Below are positions 1-8,825 of a stretch of DNA of 64,000 nt, one piece after another. Made by a program: the position numbers and the translations under genes. The notes beneath the pieces are model-generated. The model was not told the origin of the DNA, made no database searches, and saw only the letters and a list, made by a program, of their open reading frames with translations. How positions within the stretch are numbered: the first letter of the stretch is position 1; each line of letters opens with the position of its first letter. Origin of the DNA: Geodermatophilus nigrescens (lineage in GTDB: Bacteria > Actinomycetota > Actinomycetes > Mycobacteriales > Geodermatophilaceae); contig NZ_FQVX01000002.1 in assembly GCF_900129495.1 (NCBI RefSeq), forward strand, positions 124,001-188,000, in the 5' to 3' direction.

Positions 1-57
1 TACGTGACCAACCACGCGAGCGACCGCCGGTCGCTGACCGTGGGGAGCACGCGATGA
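1..57 (+). CDS. 3' end of an upstream gene (partial)
   Basis: The frame starting at base 1 stays open for 18 codons and stops at TGA 55-57, which overlaps the ATG of the next gene as ATGA. The visible C-terminal residues are YVTNHASDRRSLTVGSTR. Such a 4-bp overlap is the normal joint between genes in this window, so this is very likely the tail of the preceding cistron of the same operon. The family cannot be told from 18 residues; an oxidoreductase of a sugar-type catabolic operon would fit the neighbours, but that is only inference. Confidence 0.6.
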   Translation, partial: YVTNHASDRRSLTVGSTR

Positions 58-1124
58 CCGCCACCGCTCCGACCCGCGTCGCCGAGCCGGCCGTCCCGGG
101 CAGCGGGATCAGGCTGGGCCTGACGCTGTACTCCCTCACCAGCGAGTGGGCGGCCGGCCGCTACGACCTCGCGGGCCTGCTCGACGTCGTCCACTCCGCC
201 GGCATCGGCCCCGGCGTCGAGATCGTCGCCTCGCAGACGATCCGCACCTACCCGGACGTCACCGACGAGTTCGTCCGCGACTGGCGCGACGCCGTCGACC
301 GGCACGGCTTCGTCCCGAGCTCGTTCGGCTGCAACCTCGACATGGGCCGCCGCCGCGACCGGGACATGACCGAGGACGAGGAGTACGAGTTCACCGTTCC
401 GCAGTTCCGCAGCGCGCACGCGCTCGGCTTCCCGCTGGTGCGCATCCAGAGCGCCAAGCCGTCGCTGATCCGCCGGCTGCTGCCGGTGGCCGAGGAACTC
501 GACCTGACCATGGGCTGGGAGCTGCACGCGCCGCTCGGCCCGAACTCGCCGAAGGTGCTGGAGATCCGCGAGACCTACGCCGAGATCGACTCGCCGCGGC
601 TCGGTTTCGTCGCCGACTTCAGCGCGACGATGCGCGCGATGTCGCCCACGATCCTGCGCAAGCTCGCGAGGACGGGCCTCGGCGCCGACGAGCTGCGGAA
701 GCTCCAGGAGATCTGGGCGACCGATGCCGACATCGACGCCCGGCACGGCGAGTTCGTCGAGTACCTGCACTCCCGCGGGATCGCCCCGGAGTCGCTCGGC
801 TCGTTCGCGCGGCTGGCGTTCACCATGCACGGCCACGTCGACCCGGCCGAGTGGGCCGACATCATGCCGCTCGTCAAGCACGTGCACGCCAAGTTCTACG
901 ACATCGACGAGCACGGCGACGAGCCCGCCATCGACTACCCGGCGATCGTCCGCGAGTTCGTCCGCGCCGGCTGGTCGGGCTTCTTCTCCAGCGAGTGGGA
1001 GGGCCACGCCTTCGCCGACCTCGACGAGGCCGACCCCGTGGACCTCGTCCGCAAGCAGCACGACCTCATCCGCCGGTCCATCGCGACCGCCCTGGCCGCC
1101 CCCTCCGAGGACAAGGACGCCTGA
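54..1124 (+). CDS. Sugar phosphate isomerase/epimerase, xylose-isomerase-like TIM barrel
   Basis: A 356-residue AP-endonuclease-2/xylose-isomerase-like TIM barrel, expected to be a cytoplasmic metal-dependent isomerase or epimerase. The usual metal ligands of the family are visible in order: Glu in GWELHAP (about residue 160), Asp in FVADFS (about 190), His in KHVHAKF (about 276) and Glu in SSEWEGH (about 310). It starts at ATG 54 inside the stop of the upstream gene, and the next gene starts one base after its stop, so it is translated as part of an operon. The following genes (hydroxypyruvate isomerase-like, ThuA-like) suggest sugar or hydroxy-acid catabolism. The substrate is unknown. Confidence 0.85.
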   Translation: MTATAPTRVAEPAVPGSGIRLGLTLYSLTSEWAAGRYDLAGLLDVVHSAGIGPGVEIVASQTIRTYPDVTDEFVRDWRDAVDRHGFVPSSFGCNLDMGRRRDRDMTEDEEYEFTVPQFRSAHALGFPLVRIQSAKPSLIRRLLPVAEELDLTMGWELHAPLGPNSPKVLEIRETYAEIDSPRLGFVADFSATMRAMSPTILRKLARTGLGADELRKLQEIWATDADIDARHGEFVEYLHSRGIAPESLGSFARLAFTMHGHVDPAEWADIMPLVKHVHAKFYDIDEHGDEPAIDYPAIVREFVRAGWSGFFSSEWEGHAFADLDEADPVDLVRKQHDLIRRSIATALAAPSEDKDA

Positions 1125-1125
1125 C

Positions 1126-1902
1126 GTGTACCAGCTCTCCGCCAACATCGAACTGCTCTTCACCGAGGCCGGCGACGACGCCGGTGACCGGGTCCGCGCC
1201 GCGGCCGCTGCCGGCTTCGACGCCGTCGAGATGTGGTTCTCCACCGACAAGGACCTCGACTCGCTGGAGAAGGCGCTCGCCGACACCGGCGTGCAGCTCA
1301 CCTCCATGCTCGCCGGGCCCCGGATGACCTACACGTACCCGGGCACCGACCTCGCGCCGTTCCACCAGGGCCTCGACCTCGCCGTCGAGCACGCCCGCCG
1401 GCTCGGCTGCCCGCGCATCGTCCTCGCCTCCGGCATGGGCTTCCCGGGGATGAGCCGGCAGCGGAACCACCAGTTCCTGGTCGACATGTTCGGGGAGGCC
1501 CTCGAGCGGAACCGCGGTGCCGACGTCGACTTCATCCTGGAGCCGGTCAACTCGCGGGTGGACCACCCCGGTGCGCTCACCGACCGCACCGAGGACGCCG
1601 TGGACATCGCCCGGGCGATGGGCACCGACCGGTTCGGGATCCTCTACGACCTCTACCACTCGATCGTGCAGGGCGAGGACCCGGCGACCGAGCTGGCCGG
1701 CGCCGCGGGCCTCGTGAAGTACGTGCAGCTCGCCGACGCCCCCGGCCGGCACGAGCCCGGCAGCGGCGACGTCGACTGGCCGGCACAGCTGGCCGTGGTC
1801 CGCGCGTCCGGCTACGACGGCCCGATCGGCCTGGAGTACTTCCCGGCCGTCGAGTCGGCGGCGTCGGTCGGGTACATCCGGTCGGTCGCGGCGGACGCGT
1901 GA
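1126..1902 (+). CDS. hyi: Hydroxypyruvate isomerase-like TIM-barrel protein
   Basis: A 258-residue TIM barrel whose motifs match hydroxypyruvate isomerase (hydroxypyruvate to tartronate semialdehyde) better than generic isomerases: LSANIELLFTE at the N-terminus, ILEPVNSR with the metal-binding Glu (about residue 140), LYDLYHS (about 180), VQLADAPGRHEPGSG (about 200) and GLEYFP near the end. The length is close to the roughly 260 residues of the family. GTG 1126 is chosen because it lies one base after the previous stop and gives the conserved start VYQLSANIE. Its product links functionally to the glycerate kinase and D-hydroxyacid dehydrogenase encoded further on. A 2-oxo-tetronate isomerase role is the main alternative. 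Confidence 0.83.
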   Translation: MYQLSANIELLFTEAGDDAGDRVRAAAAAGFDAVEMWFSTDKDLDSLEKALADTGVQLTSMLAGPRMTYTYPGTDLAPFHQGLDLAVEHARRLGCPRIVLASGMGFPGMSRQRNHQFLVDMFGEALERNRGADVDFILEPVNSRVDHPGALTDRTEDAVDIARAMGTDRFGILYDLYHSIVQGEDPATELAGAAGLVKYVQLADAPGRHEPGSGDVDWPAQLAVVRASGYDGPIGLEYFPAVESAASVGYIRSVAADA

Positions 1903-2822
1903 CCGAGCCGACGGGGAAGCTCGACGTCCTGGTCGCGACCGGGCGGGTCAGCGTCGAGCACGACAACGAGCACCGCAGCTTCCGCCTGCACACCTCGATG
2001 CTCACCACGCTCCTGGAGTCGACCGGGCGGTTCCGGGTGCGGGTGCTCGAGGAGTTCCGGGGGATCGGCGACGAGCTGCTGGACCGCTTCGACGTCGCCC
2101 TGGTGATGTACGAGGGCCGCGACGACTACCACTCGGTCGCCGAGCGGCTGGGGGAGACCACGGAGCAGGCGCTCCTCCGCTTCGTCCGGGAGCGGGGGCG
2201 CGGCGTCCTGTGGTTCCACGGCTCGTCGGTGCAGGAGCCGGAGTGGGGCTTCCCCGAGGAGTTCGACCGGATGCGGGGCGCGACCCTGAGCCGGCGCACC
2301 GGCCTGCGGCCGCGACCCCAGGCGGAGGTCACGGTGCGCTTCCCGGAGCCGCGGCACCCGATCACCGAGGGGCTGCCGGCCGAGTGGGCCGTGGTGAACG
2401 ACGACGTGCTCACCGGCGCCCGGATGGACCCCTCGGCGACCGTGCTGCTCACCGTGTTCGACGACTCGGAGACCTACCGCCGGGCCGGCTGGCCGAACGC
2501 CCACACCCCGGTCGACGTCCCGCCCGGCGGGATCGGCGAGCTCCCCGGGATGGACACCGACCAGCCGCTGGCCTGGGTCAACGAGTGGGGCGCGGGCCGC
2601 AGCGCGAGCATCGTCCTCGGGCACGACTGGGACACGTTCCGCAAGGTGCCGTTCATGACCGTGCTCGTACGGGCCGTCGAGTGGGCCGCCACGGGGGAGG
2701 TCACGCTGGGCCCGCCCGAGCGCACGGGCGCGGCGCGGTGGCGGGTGTGGCCGTACTACGACGGGGACACGTCCCGCTTCGACCGGTCCACGCCGGCGGC
2801 CGAGGCCGCCGCGAGGCACTGA
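1899..2822 (+). CDS. ThuA-like domain protein
   Basis: A 307-residue protein with a ThuA/class I glutamine-amidotransferase-like fold. Visible family features are the strand-turn MYEGRDDYHS (about residue 68), VLWFHGSS (about 106) and a C-terminal GHDW(D)TF segment (about 245). ThuA proteins occur in disaccharide and keto-sugar catabolic operons; their chemistry is poorly defined, with links to 3-keto-sugar handling. GTG 1899 overlaps the preceding TGA (GTGA), so it is translationally coupled to the isomerase gene. The C-terminal 40 residues are polar and extend beyond the core domain. Confidence 0.75.
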   Translation: MTEPTGKLDVLVATGRVSVEHDNEHRSFRLHTSMLTTLLESTGRFRVRVLEEFRGIGDELLDRFDVALVMYEGRDDYHSVAERLGETTEQALLRFVRERGRGVLWFHGSSVQEPEWGFPEEFDRMRGATLSRRTGLRPRPQAEVTVRFPEPRHPITEGLPAEWAVVNDDVLTGARMDPSATVLLTVFDDSETYRRAGWPNAHTPVDVPPGGIGELPGMDTDQPLAWVNEWGAGRSASIVLGHDWDTFRKVPFMTVLVRAVEWAATGEVTLGPPERTGAARWRVWPYYDGDTSRFDRSTPAAEAAARH

Positions 2823-2850
2823 GACCCGTGACGGCACGGGGGGAGGCGCC

Positions 2851-3966
2851 GTGAGGGTCCTCGTCGTCGGTGCCGGACCGGCCGGGTGCACCGCGGCGGT
2901 CGCGCTCGCCCGCCGGGGTGCCGACGTCGTGCTCGTCGAGGCGGAGGACGCCGTCCGGCCGGCGGGCCCCGGCCTCGTGCTGCAGGGCGCACCGATGCGG
3001 GCCCTCGACAGCCTGGAGCTGCTCGACGCCTGCCTCGAGCGGGCGTACCCGCACGAGGAGATCGACCTGTGCGACGCCGCCGGGACGGTCCGCACGGTGC
3101 TCGCCCCGCCACCGCTGCTCCCCGGGCGGCCGGCCTCGGTCGCGCTCTCGCGCGCCGCGCTGGGGGAGGTGCTCGCCGGCGCGGTGACGGCCGCCGGCAT
3201 CGAGCTGCGCCTCGGGACGACGGTGACGGCGGTCGTGGACCGGCCGGACCGCGTGGACGTCCGGCTGTCCGGCGGCGCCGTGGAGGGCGTCGACGTCGTC
3301 GTCGGTGCCGACGGGCTCCACTCGGCCACCCGCGGGCTGGTGCTGCCCGGCGCGCCGTCCCCGCGTCCCACCGGCCAGGTGATCTGGCGCGCGCCCGCGC
3401 CGCGGCCGCCGGCGGTCACCCGCTACTCGATGCTCGACGGCGGACCCGCGCTCGGCCGGGCCGGGGTGGTGCCCGTCTCGGCGGACTCCCTGTACGTCTG
3501 GCTGCTGGAGCCCGACCACGGCGCGCCGCGCCCGCCCGCCGGCCGTGAGGCCGAGGCGTTCCGCGAGCGGCTGCGCCCCTTCGGTGGCGACGTGCCGCGG
3601 GCGGCCGAGGGGGTCGCGGACGTCGACGTCCGGTCGTTGCAGTCCCTGCTGGTCCCGCTGCCGTGGTCCCGCGGACGGGGCGTGCTCGTCGGGGACGCCG
3701 TGCACACGGCCACCCCGCACCTGGCCTACGGGGTGGGCATGGCGATCGAGGACGCGGTCGTCCTCGCCGACGTGCTGGCGGACGTGCCATCGCAGGACGT
3801 GCCCGCCGCGCTGCGCCGCTTCGGCGAGCGCCGGTTCGACCGCTGCCGGCTCGTCGTCGAGACGTCGGTGCAGCTGGGGGAGTGGGAGCGCCGCTCGCCG
3901 GCCGACCCGTCGCTGCCGGGACGGCTCATGGGAGAGGCGCTGGCCGAGCTGGCCCGTCCGGCCTGA
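2851..3966 (+). CDS. FAD-dependent monooxygenase (PHBH fold)
   Basis: A 371-residue flavoprotein of the p-hydroxybenzoate-hydroxylase type. It begins directly with the FAD-binding GAGPAGCTAA motif, has the second dinucleotide motif GADGLHSATR (about residue 152) and the ribityl-binding GDAVHTATPHLAYGVG (about 282), where the usual Pro-x-x-Gly becomes Pro-His-Leu-Ala-Tyr-Gly. The family hydroxylates aromatic or other electron-rich substrates using NAD(P)H and O2; no substrate can be named. GTG 2851 lies 28 bases after the ThuA-like gene and is preceded by GGGGGGAGG, so it is probably the last gene of the same operon. A hairpin follows. Confidence 0.82.
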   Translation: MRVLVVGAGPAGCTAAVALARRGADVVLVEAEDAVRPAGPGLVLQGAPMRALDSLELLDACLERAYPHEEIDLCDAAGTVRTVLAPPPLLPGRPASVALSRAALGEVLAGAVTAAGIELRLGTTVTAVVDRPDRVDVRLSGGAVEGVDVVVGADGLHSATRGLVLPGAPSPRPTGQVIWRAPAPRPPAVTRYSMLDGGPALGRAGVVPVSADSLYVWLLEPDHGAPRPPAGREAEAFRERLRPFGGDVPRAAEGVADVDVRSLQSLLVPLPWSRGRGVLVGDAVHTATPHLAYGVGMAIEDAVVLADVLADVPSQDVPAALRRFGERRFDRCRLVVETSVQLGEWERRSPADPSLPGRLMGEALAELARPA

Positions 3967-3994
3967 CGGCGAGGCCCGACGGGCGAGCGCCGGC

Positions 3995-4025
3995 GGCGCC
4001 GGGGTGGTGGACTCGCCCCGGCGCC
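3995..4025. terminator. Hairpin after the monooxygenase gene
   Basis: A perfect 10-bp stem, GGCGCCGGGG paired with CCCCGGCGCC, with an 11-nt loop, sits 28 bases after the monooxygenase stop and before the MFS gene. There is no T-tract, as is common for terminators in GC-rich actinobacteria. Confidence 0.45.
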
Positions 4026-4062
4026 GTCGGGCGCCGTCCGTCGGCGGTGCGGAGGTGGCGGC

Positions 4063-5250
4063 GTGCGGGTGCGTCCACGCGGGCTTGTCCTGCTCGTGGC
4101 GCTGGCCTCCGCCGTCGCGCAGGCGTTCGGGCGGTTCTCCTACGCGCTGCTGCTGCCCTCGATCGACCGGGACCTGCTCGGCTCCTACGCGCTGGCCGGC
4201 CTGGTCGCCACGGCCAACGTCGCCGCCTACCTGCTCGGCACCGTGGCGGTCAGCGCGCTGTCCCGCCGCGCCCGGCCGGCCGCGCTGATCAAGGCCGGCC
4301 TGGCCTGCAGCGCCCTGGGGCTCGGCCTGCTGTCGGCCGCCGGCGGCGCCGGCAGCCTGGCCGCCGGGCTCACCCTCACCGGCGTGGGCGGGGCGTTCAT
4401 CTGGGTGCCGGCGCCGGGGCTCGCCGGCTCCGTCGTCCGCCCCTCCCGCCGCGGCGCGGCGATCGGCGTCGCGGGCTCCGGCATCGGCGGCGGGATCGTG
4501 CTGGCCAGCGCGCTGACCTGGACGCTGCACGCGCAGGCCGGGGACGCGTCCTGGCGCACCGTCTACCTGGTGGAGACGGCGGTCGCCGTCGTCGTCCTCG
4601 TGGCGTGCGTGCTGCTGCTCCGCCCGGCCCCGCGCCGCGACGACGACGCCCCCGTGCGCACCGGCGCCCTGCGCCGCGTGCCCGGCTGGATCGGCCTGAC
4701 CGGCGGCTACGCCGCGTACGGCCTGGCCTACTCGATCTACACCAGCTACCTGGTCACCGCGCTCGAGGACGACGCCGGGTTCTCCGCCGGCCACGCGTCG
4801 GCGGTCTACACGCTCGTCGGCGTGGGCCTGGTCGCCGGCGGCATCGTGTTCGGCCCGCTGTCGGACCGGTGGGGCCGCGGACCGACGCTGGTCGGCGGCT
4901 ACGCCCTCATGGCCGCGGCGATCCTGCTCGTGCCGCTGGGCACGGAGCCGCCGGCCTCGGCGTCGGCGCTGCTGTTCGGGCTGACGATGTCCGGGCTGCC
5001 CGCGGTCATCGCCGCGCACCTGTCGGACACCCTCACCCCGCGGGAGTTCGCCGGCGCCTTCGGCCGCTGCACGCTCGCGTTCGGCCTCGCTCAGCTCGCC
5101 GGCCCGCCGCTGGGCGGCTGGCTCGCGGAGACGGCGGGCGGGTTCCTGCTGCCGTTCGTGCTCGCCGGCGCGGTGGCGGCCGCCGGGGCCGCGCTGAGCG
5201 TCGACGTCGTGCGGGCGCGACGCCGCCGGCGCGACGGCGTGGCGGCCTGA
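4063..5250 (+). CDS. MFS transporter, YbfB/CynX-like
   Basis: A 395-residue integral membrane protein with about 12 hydrophobic segments and the MFS inter-domain signature GPLSDRWGRGPT (about residue 264). The N-terminal motif FGRFSYALLLPSID resembles the YbfB/YjiJ branch of small-molecule exporters and importers. It starts at GTG 4063 after a GGAGGTGGCGGC leader. The preceding hairpin suggests it may have its own transcript, although its direction is the same as the catabolic operon. Its last 160 bp overlap, in antisense, the 3' end of the facing MFS gene. The substrate is unknown. Confidence 0.82.
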   Translation: MRVRPRGLVLLVALASAVAQAFGRFSYALLLPSIDRDLLGSYALAGLVATANVAAYLLGTVAVSALSRRARPAALIKAGLACSALGLGLLSAAGGAGSLAAGLTLTGVGGAFIWVPAPGLAGSVVRPSRRGAAIGVAGSGIGGGIVLASALTWTLHAQAGDASWRTVYLVETAVAVVVLVACVLLLRPAPRRDDDAPVRTGALRRVPGWIGLTGGYAAYGLAYSIYTSYLVTALEDDAGFSAGHASAVYTLVGVGLVAGGIVFGPLSDRWGRGPTLVGGYALMAAAILLVPLGTEPPASASALLFGLTMSGLPAVIAAHLSDTLTPREFAGAFGRCTLAFGLAQLAGPPLGGWLAETAGGFLLPFVLAGAVAAAGAALSVDVVRARRRRRDGVAA

Positions 5251-6620
5251 CCCGGCGCGGCGTCCCGGCCGATGCGGCGCAGCCCGCGGTCGGCTGCGGT
5301 GAGCACCAGCAGCGCCCCCGCGAGGCCCAGCACCCCCCACGCCAGCGCGTGCAGCCCGCCGGTGCCGGCCCGCTGCGGGAAGGCCAGCGCGATCGCGCCG
5401 GTCGCGACGATCGCGCCCAGGTAGGAGAACGTCCGCAGCAGCCCGGCCGACGACGCGGTGCGCGCCGGGTCGGACTGCACGTACACCGCCGTCTGGTTGG
5501 CCAGCCCGACGAGCCCGAGCGGCAGACCGGCGAGGACGGTCACCGCCACGAGCAGCCAGACGGGGCTGCCGGGCGCGAGCAGGAGCAGCAGCCCGGCGAC
5601 CGCCGCCTGGCCCAGCGCCCCGACGACGAGCTTGCCCGCCACGCGCCGCCGCCGGCCGGTGAGCGCCGAGACCCCGATCGCCGTGGCGAACATCGGCGCC
5701 AGCAGCAGCCCCGCCTGGCCAGCGGACAGGCCGCGGCCGTCCTGCAGCCACTGGGTGAACCCGTAGAAGAAGACGTAGGCCGCGCACTGCGCCAGCAGCG
5801 CCCGCCCGTAGGTCGCCAGCAGCGACGGCGTGCGCGCCAGCAGCCGGAGGTCGACGAAGGGGTCGGCGGCCCGCAGCTCCCGCCAGGCGAAGCCGGCCAG
5901 GGCGACCGCCGACGGCACGGCGAGCCACCACAGCCCCGCGGCCGGGGCCGTGAGCGCGAACAGCAGCGGGACCAGCACCGCGGTGAACAGGACGACGCCG
6001 GCGACGTCGAGCCGCCCCCGCGCGCCGGCCGCGGGGCGCTCCCGCGGCAGGAACAGCCACCCGAGGACCAGGCAGGCGGCGGCGAGCGGGACGTTGACGG
6101 CGAAGGTCGCCCGCCAGCCGCCCACCGCGACCAGCAGCCCGCCCAGCGGCGGCCCGAGGACGGCGACCGTCTGCGCCGACACGGCCAGCACGGTCAGCAC
6201 CCCCTGCGGCCGGTCGACGCCGGTGCGCCGGCCCTCTTTGCGGACCAGCGCCATGGCGGCGGGGTAGCCGGCGCACGTGCCGAGCCCGATGACCACCCGC
6301 GCGGCCACCAGCACCGGCAGCGACGGCGCCAGCGTGCCGAGCACCCCGCCGGCGGCCACCAGCACCGCCCCGGCGAGGTAGAGCGGGCGGGGGCCGTGCC
6401 GGTCGACCAGCCGGCCGACCACGGGCTGCCCGATCGCGGTGGCGAGGTACAGCGAGGACACCAGCCACGCCGTCTGCGCCGGCGGGGCACCCAGGGCCGC
6501 GCCGATCGGCACCAGCGACACCGCGATGACCGACGAGTTGACCGGGTTGAGCACCGCCCCGAGCACCAGCGGCGCGACCAGCCGGCGGTCGAAGCGCGGG
6601 CCGGCGGGGGAGCGGCTCAC
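5091..6620 (-). CDS. MFS transporter, DHA2-like
   Basis: A 509-residue membrane protein with roughly 12-14 hydrophobic segments. Drug/H+ antiporter-type features are visible: LNPVNSSVIAV in the first segment, WLVSSLYLATAIGQP, and motif A as GRLVDRHGPRP (about residue 67). GTG 6620 overlaps the stop of the glycerate kinase gene by four bases (GTGA), making it the last gene of the leftward gntR operon. After the final membrane segment there is a 60-residue basic and Ser/Pro/Ala-rich tail that is written over the end of the facing MFS gene. It probably moves the substrate or a product of the neighbouring hydroxy-acid pathway. Confidence 0.82.
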   Translation of the reverse strand: MSRSPAGPRFDRRLVAPLVLGAVLNPVNSSVIAVSLVPIGAALGAPPAQTAWLVSSLYLATAIGQPVVGRLVDRHGPRPLYLAGAVLVAAGGVLGTLAPSLPVLVAARVVIGLGTCAGYPAAMALVRKEGRRTGVDRPQGVLTVLAVSAQTVAVLGPPLGGLLVAVGGWRATFAVNVPLAAACLVLGWLFLPRERPAAGARGRLDVAGVVLFTAVLVPLLFALTAPAAGLWWLAVPSAVALAGFAWRELRAADPFVDLRLLARTPSLLATYGRALLAQCAAYVFFYGFTQWLQDGRGLSAGQAGLLLAPMFATAIGVSALTGRRRRVAGKLVVGALGQAAVAGLLLLLAPGSPVWLLVAVTVLAGLPLGLVGLANQTAVYVQSDPARTASSAGLLRTFSYLGAIVATGAIALAFPQRAGTGGLHALAWGVLGLAGALLVLTAADRGLRRIGRDAAPGQAATPSRRRRRARTTSTLSAAPAAATAPASTNGSRNPPAVSASQPPSGGPAS

Positions 6621-7720
6621 GGCGCCCGGCGCCGGGCCAGGTCGCCGGCGGCGACCCGCAGCCAGCGGACGGGGTCGGCGAGCGCGGGCCCCGCGCCGCC
6701 CGCGACGTCGGCCAGCGCGACGGCGTCGGCGAACGGCGTCGTCGGCGCCGCCACGCTCCCGGCGACGAGCAGCACCGGGACGCCGGCGGCGCGGGCCAGC
6801 GCCAGCACGTGCGCGGGCACCTTGCCGCCGGCGGTCTGGTCGTCGTAGCGGCCCTCGCCGGTGACCACGACGTCGGCCCCGGCCACCGACCGCGGCAGGT
6901 CCAGCGCCGCGGCCACCGCGGCCGCGCCCGGCGACAGCGTGGCGCCCCAGAGCCGCAGGCCGTAGCCGGTCCCGCCGGCCGCCCCCGCCCCGGGCTCGCC
7001 GGGGTCGCCGCCGGCCCGCGCGGCCAGCCGCCGCAGCCCGGCCTCGAGCGCGGGCACGTCGTCCGGGCCGGCGCCCTTCTGCGGGCCGAAGACGGCGGCC
7101 GCCCCCCGGGGCCCGAGCAGCGGCGCGTCGACGTCGGAGAGCACGGTCGCGCCGCCCGGGGGCAGCGGCCGCAGCGCGGCGAGGTCGACCCGGTCGAGCG
7201 CGGTCAGCCCCGCGGCGCCGAGGGGGACCGGCCGCCCCGCGGCGTCGAGGAACCGGGCGCCGAGCGCGGTGAGCAGCCCGGTGCCGCCGTCGGTGCTCGC
7301 GCTGCCGCCGATGCCGAGCAGCAGCCGGTCCACCCCGGCGTCCAGCGCGGCCGCGACCGCCTGCCCGAGGCCGAGGGTGTGCGCGGCGAACGGCGCCGGG
7401 CGGCCCATCAGCGGCAGCCCGGAGCAGGCCGCGAGCTCCACCACGCCGGTGCCGTCGGGCAGCAGCACCCACCCGGCCCGCACCCGGCGGCCGTCGGGGC
7501 CGTCGACCTCCACCGGCACCCGCCGGGCCCCGGGCACCGCCGAGGTGAAGGCGTCGAGCGTGCCCTCGCCGCCGTCGGCCATGGGCGCGAGGGCCACCCG
7601 GTCGGCGGGCCGCGCCGCCAGCCACCCGTCGCGGACCGCGGCGGCCACCTCGGCGGCGGTCGCCGTCCCCTTGAACGAGTCCGGCGCGACCAGCACGCGC
7701 AGCGGCCCCGCGGTGCTCAT
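6617..7720 (-). CDS. Glycerate kinase, GarK/GlxK family
   Basis: A 367-residue cytoplasmic kinase that phosphorylates D-glycerate, in this family usually to 2-phosphoglycerate. Diagnostic motifs are VAPDSFKGT at the N-terminus, MADGGEGTLDAF (about residue 48), and GIGGSASTDGGTGLL (about 136), all hallmarks of the GarK/GlxK fold. The length is typical. The ATG at 7720 begins seven bases after the tartrate dehydrogenase-like gene stops. In the operon context, glycerate released by a tartrate dehydrogenase or hydroxypyruvate reductase would be fed into lower glycolysis. Confidence 0.9.
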   Translation of the reverse strand: MSTAGPLRVLVAPDSFKGTATAAEVAAAVRDGWLAARPADRVALAPMADGGEGTLDAFTSAVPGARRVPVEVDGPDGRRVRAGWVLLPDGTGVVELAACSGLPLMGRPAPFAAHTLGLGQAVAAALDAGVDRLLLGIGGSASTDGGTGLLTALGARFLDAAGRPVPLGAAGLTALDRVDLAALRPLPPGGATVLSDVDAPLLGPRGAAAVFGPQKGAGPDDVPALEAGLRRLAARAGGDPGEPGAGAAGGTGYGLRLWGATLSPGAAAVAAALDLPRSVAGADVVVTGEGRYDDQTAGGKVPAHVLALARAAGVPVLLVAGSVAAPTTPFADAVALADVAGGAGPALADPVRWLRVAAGDLARRRAP

Positions 7721-7727
7721 GCCGGGC

Positions 7728-8825
7728 TCACGCGCCCGGGGCGCCGAGCTCGCGGACCCGGTCGGCGATCGCGCCGCCGAGCTCCGCCGTCGTCCCGCGG
7801 CCGTGCAGGTCGGGGGTGAGCGGGGCGCCGCCGGGCCCGGCGGCCAGCACGTCCTCGATCGCGGTGAGCACCGCAGCGGCGGCCGCGGGGGCGCCGAGGT
7901 GGTCGAGCATCATCGAGGCGCACCAGATCTGGCCGACCGGGTTGGCGACGCCGCGCCCGGCGATGTCGGGCGCCGAGCCGTGCACCGGCTCGAACAGGCT
8001 GGGGGAGGTGCGGTCGGGGTTGATGTTCGCGCTCGGTGCGATGCCGATCGTGCCGGTGCAGGCCGGCCCGAGGTCGGACAGGATGTCGCCGAACAGGTTG
8101 CTCGCCACCACGACGTCGAACCGGTCAGGGTGCAGCACGAAGGCCGCGGCCAGGGCGTCGATGTGCTGCTTGTCCCAGCGGACGCCGGGGAACCGCGCCG
8201 CCACCGCCTCGACCCGCTCGTCCCAGTACGGCATGGAGATCGAGATGCCGTTGCTCTTGGTCGCCGAGGTCAGGTGCCGGGCGGGGCGCCCCTCGGCGAC
8301 CTCGAAGGCGTACCGGAGCACCCGGTCGACGCCGACGCGGGTCATGACCGTCTCCTGCAGCACCGTCTCCCGCTCGGTGCCCTCGAAGATCCGCCCGCCG
8401 ATGCTCGAGTACTCGCCCTCGGTGTTCTCCCGCACCACCAGGAAGTCGACCTCGCCGGGCTCGCGGCCGGCCAGCGGGCTGCGCACCCCCGGCATCAGGC
8501 GGCAGGGCCGCAGGTTGACGTACTGGTCGAAGGTGCGGCGGAACTGCAGCAGGCTGCCCCACAGCGAGACGTGGTCGGGGACGACGTCGGGCCAGCCGAC
8601 GGCGCCGAAGAAGATCGCGTCGTAGGGGCGCAGGGTCTGCTCCCAGTCCGGCGGGAGCATGGTGCCGTGCCGCTGCCAGTGCGCGGCGCTGGCGAAGCCG
8701 TACTCGTCGAAGGCGAGGTCCAGCCCGTGCGTGCCGGCCACGGCGTCGAGCACCGCGAGGCCCTGCGGCACCACCTCGGTGCCGATCCCGTCGCCCGGCA
8801 CGACGGCGATGCGGGAGGCGCTCAC
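7728..8825 (-). CDS. Tartrate/D-malate dehydrogenase-type oxidative decarboxylase
   Basis: A 365-residue NAD-dependent beta-hydroxyacid dehydrogenase of the isopropylmalate dehydrogenase superfamily. VPGDGIG begins the protein; WPDVVPDHVSLW (about residue 76) and the arginine pair in LLQFRRTFDQYVNLRP (about 91) are characteristic of the tartrate dehydrogenase/decarboxylase branch rather than LeuB. NTEGEYSSIGG (about 131), the Lys of TSATKSNG (about 187) and the Asp pair in NLFGDILSDLG (about 245) supply catalysis and metal binding. The family acts on tartrates and D-malate, giving glycerate, oxaloglycolate or pyruvate. GTG 8825 overlaps the GntR stop (GTGA), and glycerate kinase follows directly, which favours a glycerate-yielding role. 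Confidence 0.85.
   Translation of the reverse strand: MSASRIAVVPGDGIGTEVVPQGLAVLDAVAGTHGLDLAFDEYGFASAAHWQRHGTMLPPDWEQTLRPYDAIFFGAVGWPDVVPDHVSLWGSLLQFRRTFDQYVNLRPCRLMPGVRSPLAGREPGEVDFLVVRENTEGEYSSIGGRIFEGTERETVLQETVMTRVGVDRVLRYAFEVAEGRPARHLTSATKSNGISISMPYWDERVEAVAARFPGVRWDKQHIDALAAAFVLHPDRFDVVVASNLFGDILSDLGPACTGTIGIAPSANINPDRTSPSLFEPVHGSAPDIAGRGVANPVGQIWCASMMLDHLGAPAAAAAVLTAIEDVLAAGPGGAPLTPDLHGRGTTAELGGAIADRVRELGAPGA

Noticed and set aside
2701-6468. A 1255-codon open frame on the minus strand
   Set aside because: It is an antisense shadow of the monooxygenase and two MFS genes; the translation is Arg/Gly/Ala-rich with no domain, as expected at this GC content.
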